Notes: generated by a model not told the origin, from the letters alone. DNA of 64,000 nt from Nonlabens sp. MB-3u-79 (GCF_002831625.1 NZ_CP025116.1:186001-250000), one strand, 5' to 3'; shown: positions 26,611 to 34,373, counted from the stretch's first letter. Program-made: numbers and translations.

Positions 26611-27165
26611 TTACTTCAAGCATTTAAAATAATCAAAAGGCTCTAAGCAATCCTCACATTGAAACATGGCTTTACATGCTGTAGAACCAAACTGGCTTAC
26701 GAGCTTGGTATTCTTAGAGCCGCAATTGGTGCACTTCACCATCTTTTTTTCATTGAGCAGGACATCCTTGTCTGCAGACTCTTCTAGTGGTGCAGCGATG
26801 CCATAATCTTCCAGTGCCTTGCGACCGCGATCTGTGATCCAGTCCGTCGTCCATGGCGGGCTCATGATCAACTGTATATGTGTTGTGTATCCAAGAGCCG
26901 TAAATGCGCTCTCTAAATCGTCGCCTATTACGTCCATTGCTGGACAACCGCTATAAGTAGGGGTGAGCTTTATGGTGATTTCTTTTCCGTCTACTACCAC
27001 ATCTCTAATCACTCCAAGATCTACCACGTTTAAAACAGGTATTTCTGGATCCATGACGGATTCTAGAATGGATACTATAGATGGAGGTAAGTCTGAATAA
27101 ATGGATTTCGCTATTTTAGACGAACTTGAATTCGAACTCGAACTTGAACTTGAATCTTTAGTCAT
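26611..27165 (-). CDS. paaD: PaaD, phenylacetyl-CoA epoxidase maturation protein
   Basis: 184 residues. A MIP18/DUF59 domain (ILESVMDPEIPVLNVVDLG, about 30-48; TPTYSGCPAMDVIGDDLE with the conserved Cys) precedes a C-terminal zinc-ribbon-like segment (KCTNCGSKNTK and CKAMFQCEDCLEPF, four or more Cys). PaaD assists Fe/S or diiron maturation of the PaaABC(E) system. The first 20 residues (MTKDSSSSSSSNSSSSK) are Ser-rich and encoded by the GAACTTGAA array of the cassette upstream. The start codon overlaps the four-helix gene by 8 bases. Confidence 0.93.
   Translation of the reverse strand: MTKDSSSSSSSNSSSSKIAKSIYSDLPPSIVSILESVMDPEIPVLNVVDLGVIRDVVVDGKEITIKLTPTYSGCPAMDVIGDDLESAFTALGYTTHIQLIMSPPWTTDWITDRGRKALEDYGIAAPLEESADKDVLLNEKKMVKCTNCGSKNTKLVSQFGSTACKAMFQCEDCLEPFDYFKCLK
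27119..27156. repeat. Left flank of four-helix cassette 5 (GAACTTGAA units)
   Basis: GAACTTGAATTCGAACTCGA continuing with more six-base units. It lies inside the first codons of paaD and is complementary to the TTCGAG array at 27527-27560. Confidence 0.9.
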
Positions 27166-27505
27166 TTGTCTTTTTAATTAAGGTTACTACTATTCTAATA
27201 AGCTCATCATTTTCAGATTGTAAAGGTTCACACCTATCGGTCGCTAAAAGATTTGCCTTATTTTGAATCCTTAAGTTTCTCAAGCTTTCTCGAAGTTCTT
27301 TTAGGGTAATTCGCAGTTTATTTATTCGGTCTTTTGTTGTTCCAGCTCCCAGTGCTTCTCCGTAATTTAAAGCTGAAGAACATGCTGAACGAATCAATTG
27401 TTGAGCAAGATATTGCGCGGCATAAGAGTTAGGCATTTTGATATAAAGCTTGATGATATCAGCAGCAAAATCTTCTAAACGCTCTGCAAGATCTTTATAA
27501 ACCAT
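27158..27505 (-). CDS. Four-helix-bundle protein, IVP family, second sub-branch
   Basis: 115 residues, intact. LAERLEDFAADIIKLYIKM, AQYLAQQLIRSACSSALNYGEALGAG (about 29-54), DRINKLRITLKELRESLRNLRI and a C-terminal ELIRIVVTLIKK helix. It is close to the copy at 22015. It lies between paaC and paaD; its last codons overlap the paaD start by 8 bases, so the two are translationally linked. Both ends are bounded by inverted hexamer arrays. Confidence 0.9.
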   Translation of the reverse strand: MVYKDLAERLEDFAADIIKLYIKMPNSYAAQYLAQQLIRSACSSALNYGEALGAGTTKDRINKLRITLKELRESLRNLRIQNKANLLATDRCEPLQSENDELIRIVVTLIKKTND

Positions 27506-27526
27506 ATTATCTTTTTATTCTTTTAT

Positions 27527-27560
27527 TTCGAGTTCGAGTTCAGGTTCGAGTTCGAGTTTA
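27527..27560. repeat. Right flank of four-helix cassette 5
   Basis: TTCGAGTTCGAGTTCAGGTT continuing CGAGTTCGAGTTTA, the reverse complement in kind of the array at 27119-27156. It ends 5 bases before the paaC stop. Confidence 0.9.
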
Positions 27561-27565
27561 TTCAC

Positions 27566-28369
27566 TTACCATTTCGAATCTGGATACGTCCTTTGCATAT
27601 ACTGCATCTCGGTAAGTATAAATCCAAGGTGCTCGCTGTGTAATCCTTCTTTACCTCCTTTTTGGAAGTACTCTACTTCTGGGATATCTAGTGTTGCTAG
27701 AGTGAGTAAGTCTTTTATCTTTTCATAGTAGGTATCCCGAAATGCTGACATATCTGGCGCTACTCCCGCAGCAATCATGGCATCATCTGCAGTGGTGGTT
27801 TGAAAGAGTTCATCGGTATAAACCCAAAGGTCATTTACAGCTTCTTGAACTCGTTTCTTGCTTTGTTCTGTTCCGTCTCCTAAACGTTTTAACCAGTCTC
27901 CTGAAAAACGCTCGTGATAACTCGCTTCTTTAATTCCTTTAAAAGCAAAGGCTCGCAAGGTTTCGTCGGCACTTTGTTGCAAAGCGTTTAGAAATAATTT
28001 ATTGTACACATCAAAGAAAAACTGACGTACAATCACATAACCGAAATCTGTGTTGGGTTGTTCTAATAACAATACGTTTTTATATTCTCTTTCTTTCCTT
28101 AGAAATGCGATATCGTCCTCTGTTGATTTATCTCCTCTTAACTGGGCGATGTATTGATAAAAATTACGCACTTGTCCCAACATATCTAGGGAAATGTTAG
28201 TCAATGCAATATCTGGCTCTAGGTTAGGACCATGACCACAAAGCTCTCCTAATCGCTGACCTATAATCAGATAGTTATCTGCAACTCCTAGCAGGTAGTT
28301 GATTAAGTGTTCCTTGTTTTGTGTTGATTCCAAAAATTTTGGATTCAACTCTTTTATCGGTTGTTTCAT
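27566..28369 (-). CDS. paaC: PaaC, structural subunit of phenylacetyl-CoA epoxidase
   Basis: 267 residues of the ferritin-like fold, near the usual 250-270. LLGVADNYLIIGQRLGELCGHGPNLEPDIALTNISLDMLGQVRNFYQY covers the first two helices, and EASYHERFSGDWLKRLGDGTEQ lies in the second half. PaaC pairs with PaaA to form the catalytic core but lacks a functional diiron site in characterised systems. It lies between two four-helix cassettes. Confidence 0.94.
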   Translation of the reverse strand: MKQPIKELNPKFLESTQNKEHLINYLLGVADNYLIIGQRLGELCGHGPNLEPDIALTNISLDMLGQVRNFYQYIAQLRGDKSTEDDIAFLRKEREYKNVLLLEQPNTDFGYVIVRQFFFDVYNKLFLNALQQSADETLRAFAFKGIKEASYHERFSGDWLKRLGDGTEQSKKRVQEAVNDLWVYTDELFQTTTADDAMIAAGVAPDMSAFRDTYYEKIKDLLTLATLDIPEVEYFQKGGKEGLHSEHLGFILTEMQYMQRTYPDSKW

Positions 28370-28380
28370 ATCAATGAAAT

Positions 28381-28424
28381 GATTAAAAAATCAAAACGAA
28401 AATCAAAATCAAAATCAATTTTGA
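28381..28424. repeat. Left flank of four-helix cassette 6 (AAAATC units)
   Basis: AAAATCAAAATCAAAATCAA and neighbours, complementary over about 20 bases to 28781-28811. Confidence 0.9.
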
Positions 28425-28430
28425 GCACGC

Positions 28431-28777
28431 TTATTTTTGGTTCTTAATAATTGTTGCAACTATTTTACTGAGCTGTAAAGATTCATCTACTAGATTTGTT
28501 TGGTCGTTTTTTAAAAGATTGGCTTTAAGTTGTATCCTTAAGTTATTCTTACATTCTTTTAATTCCTTTAAACAAATCCTAAGCTTATTAATCTTGTCTT
28601 TACTACTTCCTGCACCAGCAAACTCTCCGTAATTTAAAGCAGCACTTCCGGAGGAACGGATAAGTTGTTCCGCATAATATTTTGATGCATATGTTTTATC
28701 GGAAAATCAAATTCTCTAACCACATCTGCTGCAAATAGTATCAATCTATCTTCTACATCATAAGGTTTTTCAATCAT
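28431..28777 (-). pseudogene. Four-helix-bundle gene, single-base frameshift
   Basis: Reads MIEKPYDVEDRLILFAADVV then shifts frame near 28700. In the next frame it continues FSDKTYASKYYAEQLIRSSG, SAALNYGEFAGAGSSKDKIN and LRICLKELKECKNNLRIQLK to IVATIIKNQK and a stop. One base restores a protein of about 115 residues of the second sub-branch (like 22015 and 27158). It lies between paaB and paaC. Confidence 0.9.
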
Positions 28778-28780
28778 TAT

Positions 28781-28811
28781 GGTTTGATTTTAGTTTTGAT
28801 TTTGATTTTCC
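28781..28811. repeat. Right flank of four-helix cassette 6
   Basis: TTGATTTTAGTTTTGATTTT continuing GATTTTCC, the reverse complement of the AAAATC array at 28399-28420. Confidence 0.9.
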
Positions 28812-28819
28812 TTTTAAAA

Positions 28820-29104
28820 CTACATATGTTTTAGTTCATCAGGCAGCTCATAAAAAGTAGGATGTCTATATACTTTATCTGTTGCTGGTTCAAAAAGCTC
28901 ACCACTAGATTCTGGGCTACTAGCGGTGATATTAGTGGACTCTACTACCCAAATGCTGACCCCTTCATTTCTACGGGTGTATACATCTCGGGCATTGTTC
29001 ATGGCCATCTCTGCATCTTCAGCATGTAGACTGCCGCAATGTCTGTGTTCTAGTCCGTTTTTAGATCGTATAAAAACTTCCCAAAGTGGCGTTTCTTGAC
29101 TCAT
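28820..29104 (-). CDS. paaB: PaaB, phenylacetyl-CoA epoxidase subunit
   Basis: 94 residues, the usual length. WEVFIRSKNGLEHRHCGSLHAEDAEMAMNNARDVYTRRNEGVSIWVV is diagnostic. PaaB bridges PaaAC heterodimers in the multicomponent epoxidase. The gap to paaA is 160 bases. Confidence 0.95.
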   Translation of the reverse strand: MSQETPLWEVFIRSKNGLEHRHCGSLHAEDAEMAMNNARDVYTRRNEGVSIWVVESTNITASSPESSGELFEPATDKVYRHPTFYELPDELKHM

Positions 29105-29264
29105 ATTCTTTTAAATTTAAGTTTAAACTTAAGTTTAAGTTTAAAGGTTTACTCATGCACTAGCCCCATTGTCCTTCAGACATTTCCCAAAAGGGAAAAA
29201 TTAAATTGCCCTTAATAGGTAACAATGAAAGGTCCCTTCCGCTGGAAGGGATTTAAGGTAATCT
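29105..29264. other. paaA-paaB gap with AAGTTTAAACTT-type array
   Basis: TTTAAGTTTAAACTTAAGTT and more units at 29109-29146 look like a cassette flank without a gene. A short inverted repeat TCCCTTCC/GGAAGGGA (29232-29251) follows. No four-helix sequence remains. Confidence 0.5.
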
Positions 29265-30227
29265 TTAAACCGCTTTAGCGATTTCTTCTTTCCTATCTTT
29301 CTGTTTGGACGCATAAGCACTTGCTGCTTCACGTACCCAAGATCCATTCTCCCAAGCATCACGACGGTCGTCCAGTCGCTTTTTATTCATAGGTCCGTGG
29401 CCTTTTACCACTTGCCAGAATTCATCCCAATTGATCTCTCCAAAATCATAATTTCCTTTCTCGTCATTCCATTTTAAATCTGCATCTGGAATGGTCAATC
29501 CTAAGAGTTCTGCTTGTGGAACTGTCTGGTCTATAAACTGCTGGCGCAACTCATCATTAGTCTTGCGCTTTAACTTCCACTTCATAGATTGCTCGGTATG
29601 TGTGCTTGCCGCATCTGTAGGACCTAACATCATTAATGATGGCCACCACCAGCGGTTCAGTGCATCTTGAGCCATTTCTTTTTGTTCTTCAGTACCGTTA
29701 CACAGCGATAACATGATTTCATATCCTTGTCTCTGGTGAAAACTTTCTTCCTTACACACACGTACCATCGCACGAGCATAAGGTCCAAAAGAAGTGCTAC
29801 ACAAGGGCACTTGATTGATAATCGCAGCACCATCTACTAGCCAGCCTATGGCTCCCATGTCTGCCCAGCTCATCGTTGGGTAATTGAAAATCGAAGAGTA
29901 TTTTGCCTTTCCAGAATGTAAATCTTCATACAATTGCTCCCGAGTAATGCCTAAAGTTTCGCAAGCACTGTACAAGTAAAGACCGTGCCCAGCTTCATCT
30001 TGCACCTTTGCCAGTAAGGCTACTTTGCGTCGCAGTGATGGCGCACGAGTGATCCAGTTTGCTTCTGGCAACATCCCTACAATTTCAGAATGTGCATGTT
30101 GAGAGATCTGTCTGATATGTGTCTTGCGATACTTTTCAGGCATCCAGTCTTTAGGCTCGATCTTTTCATCTCTTGCAATTTTAGCGTCAAATTGCGTTTC
30201 TAAACTTTTGATTTCTGCTTCACTCAT
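29265..30227 (-). CDS. paaA: PaaA, catalytic subunit of phenylacetyl-CoA epoxidase
   Basis: 320 residues of the ferritin-like diiron fold. [42 protein letters not shown] and [16 protein letters not shown] contain the Glu/ExxH ligand helices. [28 protein letters not shown] is a diagnostic C-terminal segment. It epoxidises the phenylacetyl-CoA ring with O2, with electrons from PaaE. It is the second gene of the E-A-B-C-D unit. Confidence 0.96.
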   Translation of the reverse strand: MSEAEIKSLETQFDAKIARDEKIEPKDWMPEKYRKTHIRQISQHAHSEIVGMLPEANWITRAPSLRRKVALLAKVQDEAGHGLYLYSACETLGITREQLYEDLHSGKAKYSSIFNYPTMSWADMGAIGWLVDGAAIINQVPLCSTSFGPYARAMVRVCKEESFHQRQGYEIMLSLCNGTEEQKEMAQDALNRWWWPSLMMLGPTDAASTHTEQSMKWKLKRKTNDELRQQFIDQTVPQAELLGLTIPDADLKWNDEKGNYDFGEINWDEFWQVVKGHGPMNKKRLDDRRDAWENGSWVREAASAYASKQKDRKEEIAKAV

Positions 30228-30231
30228 GGTT

Positions 30232-30270
30232 TATTTGCTTTTGGCTTTTAGCAATTTGCTATTAGCTTAT
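30232..30270. repeat. Left flank of four-helix cassette 7 (TTGGCTTTTAGC type)
   Basis: TTTGCTTTTGGCTTTTAGCA continuing ATTTGCTATTAGCTTA. Its inverted counterpart is at 30630-30653. Confidence 0.82.
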
Positions 30271-30603
30271 ATCCAACTTCTTTTTAAAACTAGTAATCAT
30301 CTTACCGATTTCTATTAATTTGATTCTATACTACTGTTCTTTTTGTTTAGTAATGTAAGCTTGCGATGCCGCAATAGATAAACACACTACACATTCTCTG
30401 ACACTACCTTGTGCAATATTTAGAAACTTATTCAATTATTTATCGCTATCGCCATGTCCTTCTGCAATGTTCAGAGCTATTGAAACTGCCGCTCTTCTTA
30501 ACTGCGAAGTAAGTCCATAAATTTCTGTTTTAGGAAATACAGTGGTTAACTCGTAAACGAACTTTGATAAACTCTTAAATTTTCAAATCTAAATTCTATT
30601 ATC
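30262..30603 (-). pseudogene. Four-helix-bundle gene, decayed
   Basis: No start codon (ATA where ATG is expected before [11 protein letters not shown]), one frameshift early on, then [20 protein letters not shown] and [22 protein letters not shown] followed by an in-frame TAA. LNKFLNIAQGSVRECVVC, a second in-frame stop, and IEIGKMITSFKKKLDIS complete it. It is of the same sub-branch as 19712 and lies between paaE and paaA. It is the most degraded near-full-length copy. Confidence 0.88.
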
Positions 30604-30615
30604 TTGTGTTATTAG

Positions 30616-30656
30616 GCTTTCGCGAAAGCGAAAAGCTAATTGCCAAAAGCCAATTT
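30616..30656. repeat. Iterated palindrome fused to the right flank of cassette 7
   Basis: GCTTTCGCGAAAGC followed directly by GAAAAGCTAATTGCCAAAAG and CCAATTTA. The second part is the reverse complement of 30234-30264 and includes the paaE stop codon. Confidence 0.82.
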
Positions 30657-31731
30657 ACACATCATAATTCACGACTAGTTTCTTACTAGTGGGAACACTT
30701 ACACAACTCAACACAAATCCCTTTTCTACTTCTTCATCGGTCAACGCATAGTTGACTTTCATCTCCACAGAGCCTTCTACCAATTTACACTTACAAGTAC
30801 TACACACACCTCCTTTACAAGCGTAAGGCAAATCTGCTCCAGCATTGATAGCTCCATCGAGCAGGTTATCAAAATCTTTACCTAATACAAAATGGAACTC
30901 TTTACTTCCATCTATAATAGTCACATCTACTCCATCCACTTTTTTCTCAAGCGCTGCAGCTGCTCTAGCTTTATCGGCATCACTCAAACCGCTAACAAAA
31001 AGTTCAAAATGAACGTTCTCTTTTTTCATTCCAGCGGCAACAAGCTCATCTCTAATCAAAAAGATCATCTCTTCTGGACCACAAATAAAAGCGTGATCTG
31101 TATGTGGTGCATTGATTAAGGTTTGAGTAAGTGCTTGCATCTTCTCTTGATCAAAACGTCCATTGAACAATGGGATATCGCGACGCTCTCTGCTTAAGAA
31201 ATAAAACACCTCAAAACGACTTAAATACATGTTTTTAAGCGCTTCTATTTCTTCCTTAAAGATAATTGATTTTACCGTTCTATTGAGGTAGAATAACTTG
31301 AATTTAGCATTTGGCTCGCTAGCGAGATGCGTTTTAATAATGCTCAACATTGGAGTAATTCCACTACCCGCAGCAAATGCTATATAGTTCTTAGCTTCAT
31401 TTTTATCATCAGCCTCAATTCCAAAATCACCACTAGGCGCAGCAACTTGTAGTACATCACCAGTTTTTAATTTGCGATTAACGTAGGTAGAAAATTTACC
31501 TTCAAAGATTTCTTTAACGGCTACTTTCCATTCATCATCCAGCGGACTGCTGCATAACGAGTAACTGCGTCGTAAATCTTCACCATTGATTATGGCTCGC
31601 AACGTCAAGAACTGTCCTGGCCGGTAATTAAATTCCTCTTTCAATTCCTGAGGAACGTCAAAAGCGATGACCGTAGTATCCTCCGTCTCTTTATAGACTT
31701 GGGACAATGTTATGTTATGAAATGTGTTCAC
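30655..31731 (-). CDS. paaE: PaaE, epoxidase reductase component
   Basis: About 358 residues from the GTG at 31731 (VNTFHNITL). An upstream GTG at 31767 would lie inside the operator and before the predicted transcription start, so it is rejected. FAD-binding RRSYSLCSSP, NAD-binding AAGSGITPMLSIIKT and CGPEEMI, and a C-terminal plant-type [2Fe-2S] domain with YACKGGVCSTCKCKL and a later FVLSCVS. It passes electrons from NADPH to PaaA. It is the first gene of the E-A-B-C-D unit. Confidence 0.94.
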   Translation of the reverse strand: MNTFHNITLSQVYKETEDTTVIAFDVPQELKEEFNYRPGQFLTLRAIINGEDLRRSYSLCSSPLDDEWKVAVKEIFEGKFSTYVNRKLKTGDVLQVAAPSGDFGIEADDKNEAKNYIAFAAGSGITPMLSIIKTHLASEPNAKFKLFYLNRTVKSIIFKEEIEALKNMYLSRFEVFYFLSRERRDIPLFNGRFDQEKMQALTQTLINAPHTDHAFICGPEEMIFLIRDELVAAGMKKENVHFELFVSGLSDADKARAAAALEKKVDGVDVTIIDGSKEFHFVLGKDFDNLLDGAINAGADLPYACKGGVCSTCKCKLVEGSVEMKVNYALTDEEVEKGFVLSCVSVPTSKKLVVNYDV

Positions 31732-31755
31732 TGTATATAGGTCGTTAAGTTGATA

Positions 31756-31787
31756 CAAAACTAACACTTGTTAGTTTGAGAAACAAG
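31756..31787 (-). promoter_or_regulatory. paaE promoter overlapping a TetR-type operator
   Basis: On the minus strand: TTG, 20 bases, TAGTTTTG, a match to the Bacteroidota TTG-N20-TAnnTTTG promoter. The dyad AAACTAACAAGTGTTAGTTT (31758-31777) covers the spacer and runs into the -7 box, so a bound repressor would block initiation. The dyad is shared with 18434 and 13298. Confidence 0.85.
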
Positions 31788-31879
31788 TACCTTGTTTCTC
31801 AAACTGAAATAAATTTAAAAATGCACCTTTAACTTGAATTTCACGACCCTAATTGGAACTGCATCGTATCTTGTTACCT

Positions 31880-32482
31880 ATGAAGTATCCTAATATTACA
31901 GCATCTGAATCTATTTTAAAAGAGGCAGACGAAGCCATGTCTTTTTATCCTTTATTAAAAGATACCCCCATCGAATTTAGATTCAGTGATAAGGTGCGTA
32001 AAAACTTCATGCAAGCACAACCTACTTACAGTAGCATATTCAAATCTCGAAGCAATCGCAGTTATATCATCTTGATAAGTAAAGTCTTTAAGGTAGAAAA
32101 CAAAGTCTTTACTATTGATGAAATTCCTCATGAGGTTCTTATAGGATGGTTAGGTCATGAGCTGGGACACGTGATGGATTATCGAGCACGAAGCAGTATA
32201 GGAATGATTTTTTTCGGATTAAAATACCTGTATTCACACGCTCACATTCAAAAAGTAGAGCGAGCCGCAGACGATTATGCCGTGCGTCATGGAATGGGAG
32301 CATTCCTTTTAAAAACTAAAAAATTTATCCTTAATCACAGCAGTCTGTCAGAAAAATACAAGCGACACATGCGCAAGTTTTACCTATCCCCTGAAGAGAT
32401 CCTAGAACTCATTAATAGGTATGGAGCAACAGGTGAAAAACCTAGTGAGGACGAACTAGCGCCGCAGGCACATAGTCATTAA
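31880..32482 (+). CDS. Putative HExxH zinc metallopeptidase-like protein
   Basis: About 200 residues from the ATG at 31880; the more upstream TTG is unlikely. A zinc-site motif WLGHELGHVMDYRAR lies near residue 99, followed by a hydrophobic segment (IGMIFFGLKYLYSH) and VERAADDYAVRHG, which could supply the third ligand as in M48-type peptidases. There is no signal peptide. Family assignment is uncertain. It stands alone, divergent from paaE. Confidence 0.75.
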   Translation: MKYPNITASESILKEADEAMSFYPLLKDTPIEFRFSDKVRKNFMQAQPTYSSIFKSRSNRSYIILISKVFKVENKVFTIDEIPHEVLIGWLGHELGHVMDYRARSSIGMIFFGLKYLYSHAHIQKVERAADDYAVRHGMGAFLLKTKKFILNHSSLSEKYKRHMRKFYLSPEEILELINRYGATGEKPSEDELAPQAHSH

Positions 32483-32510
32483 TCTTCTTACTAAACATTT
32501 AAAACTATAA

Positions 32511-32540
32511 TAAGCGAAGCCGTCCTGCGACGGCTTGACT
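32511..32540. repeat. Hairpin repeat of the AAGCCG type
   Basis: TAAGCGAAGCCGTCCTGCGA continuing CGGCTTGACT, nearly identical to the copy at 15781. It lies between convergent genes and may serve as a transcript end. Confidence 0.85.
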
Positions 32541-32568
32541 TTTTAAGTTACTTCTGGTGATAAAGTTT

Positions 32569-34089
32569 TTAAAGACTTTTTACAAAGGCTTCCCAGTCTT
32601 TAAATTTTTCTTCATCCATTACTTTTTCCATCTTTACTTGACCCCCTTTTTTATTATTGTGGTTGTTCCATTTGGTAAATGTTTCTGGGTGTATTTTATT
32701 TACTTGAACTCCTTTTAATGCTTTAGATCGAGCTACTTTGTAATTCTTGTTAGCTTCCTGAAGTAACTGATCTAGAGCCTCAGCGAGTTGTTTTTCTGAA
32801 GTTTGTGTTTCTGTACCTAAATACCAAACATGATAAAAATCACCATTTATCTTCTTAGCAGAAACGGTGAACTCTTTTATGGTAGTATCAAACTTAGATT
32901 GCAGCTCAATAATGGCTGTTTCCATTTTTAAAACGGAGAGCTGGCTTCCTACCACATTGAGAAAAAACTTGGTTCTGCCTGTTATTTTTATTTCAGCTTT
33001 TTCAACGTCCGTGAATTTGATGGTATCCCCTATCAGGTAACGCCATGCGCCAGAAACAGTAGAAATAATAAGTACATAATCTACTTCTGGCTCTACTTCG
33101 GCCATAGTAACTATGGGGGCATTTGCAGCAATACTTCCGTCTTGCTCTATATTCTCTGGTCGGAAGGGTACAAATTCAAAATAAATCCCCCCATCTGTAA
33201 TAAGTTGCATGGCATCAGTTTCTGGACGTTGCTGGCAAGCGATAAACCCTTCACTGGCAAGATAGGTATCTACAACTTGAACTGGTTTACTAAATAGTTT
33301 TTCAAAACTCGTCCTGTAGGGCTCAAAAGCAACTCCACCAGAAGTATAGACACATAAGTTGGGCCATATATCGTGAATGGAGTCTACATTGTTGTATTCC
33401 ATAACTTCCTTCAACATCATTTCCAACCATGATGGAATACCACTCAACATTCCTATATCCCAACTTTTGGCTTCCTCTGCAATTTTTTGAACGCGTTCAT
33501 CCCAATCATCAATGGAGGAAATTTCTTTACCCGGTCTGTAAAATGAGTCTAAAAATTCAGGAATCTGACTGGCTGAAATACCACTGATTTCCCCGATGAT
33601 AAATCCATTCTCTTCTGTTAAATCTGTTGAACTCCCTAAAGCAAGTACCTCACTTTCAAAAATACCTGAGGGCAAATCAAAATTAGTTAATGCGCTTACT
33701 TGTCTGGTACCAGCAGCTTTTATAGCTGCAATCATCTCATCAGAGACTGGGATAGTTTTGGACTTTTTACCTGTTGTACCGCTGGATCTTGCCAAAAACC
33801 TTGGAGTGCCTGGCCAACTGATATTGGGCTTTCCTTCTTTGGTGCGCGACCACCATTGCTCCTCCATTTTATGATAGTCGAAAAAAGGTACCGCTTCCGC
33901 GAAAGCGTGCTCTAAATCATCATCTTTTAAAAAGCTGTCAAAACCGTAATAAAGACCAAAAGAAGTTTTTTTAGCTTTTTTCAATAAGTTTTTGAGCACT
34001 TCCCTTTGTAGCTCCACATGACTGGACGTGGACCTAATCGAATCGTGTATGTTTAAAGCGGTTTTAATGATAGGCCCTAAAAGCATCAT
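32569..34089 (-). CDS. GH3 auxin-responsive-promoter family protein
   Basis: 506 residues of the acyl-adenylate-forming GH3 fold. The P-loop-like motif FLARSSGTTGKKSKTIPVS is near residue 107, LASEGFIACQQ (about 284) and VSGAWRYLIGDTIKFTDVEKAEIKITGRTKFFLNVVG (about 345-380) are the later adenylation motifs. Plant GH3 enzymes conjugate amino acids to hormones; bacterial substrates are unknown. A palindrome variant at 33892 encodes HAFAEAVPF near the N-terminus. Confidence 0.9.
   Translation of the reverse strand: MMLLGPIIKTALNIHDSIRSTSSHVELQREVLKNLLKKAKKTSFGLYYGFDSFLKDDDLEHAFAEAVPFFDYHKMEEQWWSRTKEGKPNISWPGTPRFLARSSGTTGKKSKTIPVSDEMIAAIKAAGTRQVSALTNFDLPSGIFESEVLALGSSTDLTEENGFIIGEISGISASQIPEFLDSFYRPGKEISSIDDWDERVQKIAEEAKSWDIGMLSGIPSWLEMMLKEVMEYNNVDSIHDIWPNLCVYTSGGVAFEPYRTSFEKLFSKPVQVVDTYLASEGFIACQQRPETDAMQLITDGGIYFEFVPFRPENIEQDGSIAANAPIVTMAEVEPEVDYVLIISTVSGAWRYLIGDTIKFTDVEKAEIKITGRTKFFLNVVGSQLSVLKMETAIIELQSKFDTTIKEFTVSAKKINGDFYHVWYLGTETQTSEKQLAEALDQLLQEANKNYKVARSKALKGVQVNKIHPETFTKWNNHNNKKGGQVKMEKVMDEEKFKDWEAFVKSL
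33892..33907. repeat. Iterated palindrome variant in the GH3 gene
   Basis: CGCTTCCGCGAAAGCG, one mismatch, encoding AFAEA. Confidence 0.75.
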
Positions 34090-34162
34090 GAGGTTTTGAT
34101 TTTTATCAAAAATAAGCGGAAGCTTGCTTAGTTTAGGTTAAGGCTGTTGTAAGATTTGAAAA

Positions 34163-34281
34163 ATGAGGGATGAGGGATGAGGGATGAGGGATGAGGGATG
34201 AGGGATGAGGGATGAGGGATGAGGGATGAGGGATGAGGGATGAGGGATGAGGGATGAGGGATGAGGGATGAGGGATGAGGG
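34163..34281. repeat. GATGAGG heptamer array, 17 copies
   Basis: A near-perfect tandem of the 7-bp unit GATGAGG between the GH3 and HMG-CoA lyase genes. A short degenerate inverted counterpart (ACTCATAACTCATCATTC) lies at 34351-34368. This matches the cassette flanks of the paa region, but no four-helix gene is present. Confidence 0.92.
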
Positions 34282-34373
34282 AAAATTAAATTTTCTGAGA
34301 CACGAAACAATTTAAAAGTAAAAATTAAATTCAAATTTTAAACGCTGCACTCATAACTCATCATTCTAGACTG

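Noticed and set aside
26750..26947. 65-codon frame within paaD
   Set aside because: Same strand, different frame, Arg-rich shadow of paaD.
31732..31767. Longer PaaE start
   Set aside because: The GTG at 31767 lies in the operator and at or before the predicted transcription start.
34128..34334. 68-codon frame of HPSSLIP repeats
   Set aside because: It is the translation of the GATGAGG array, has no independent coding signal, and would vanish with any change in repeat number.
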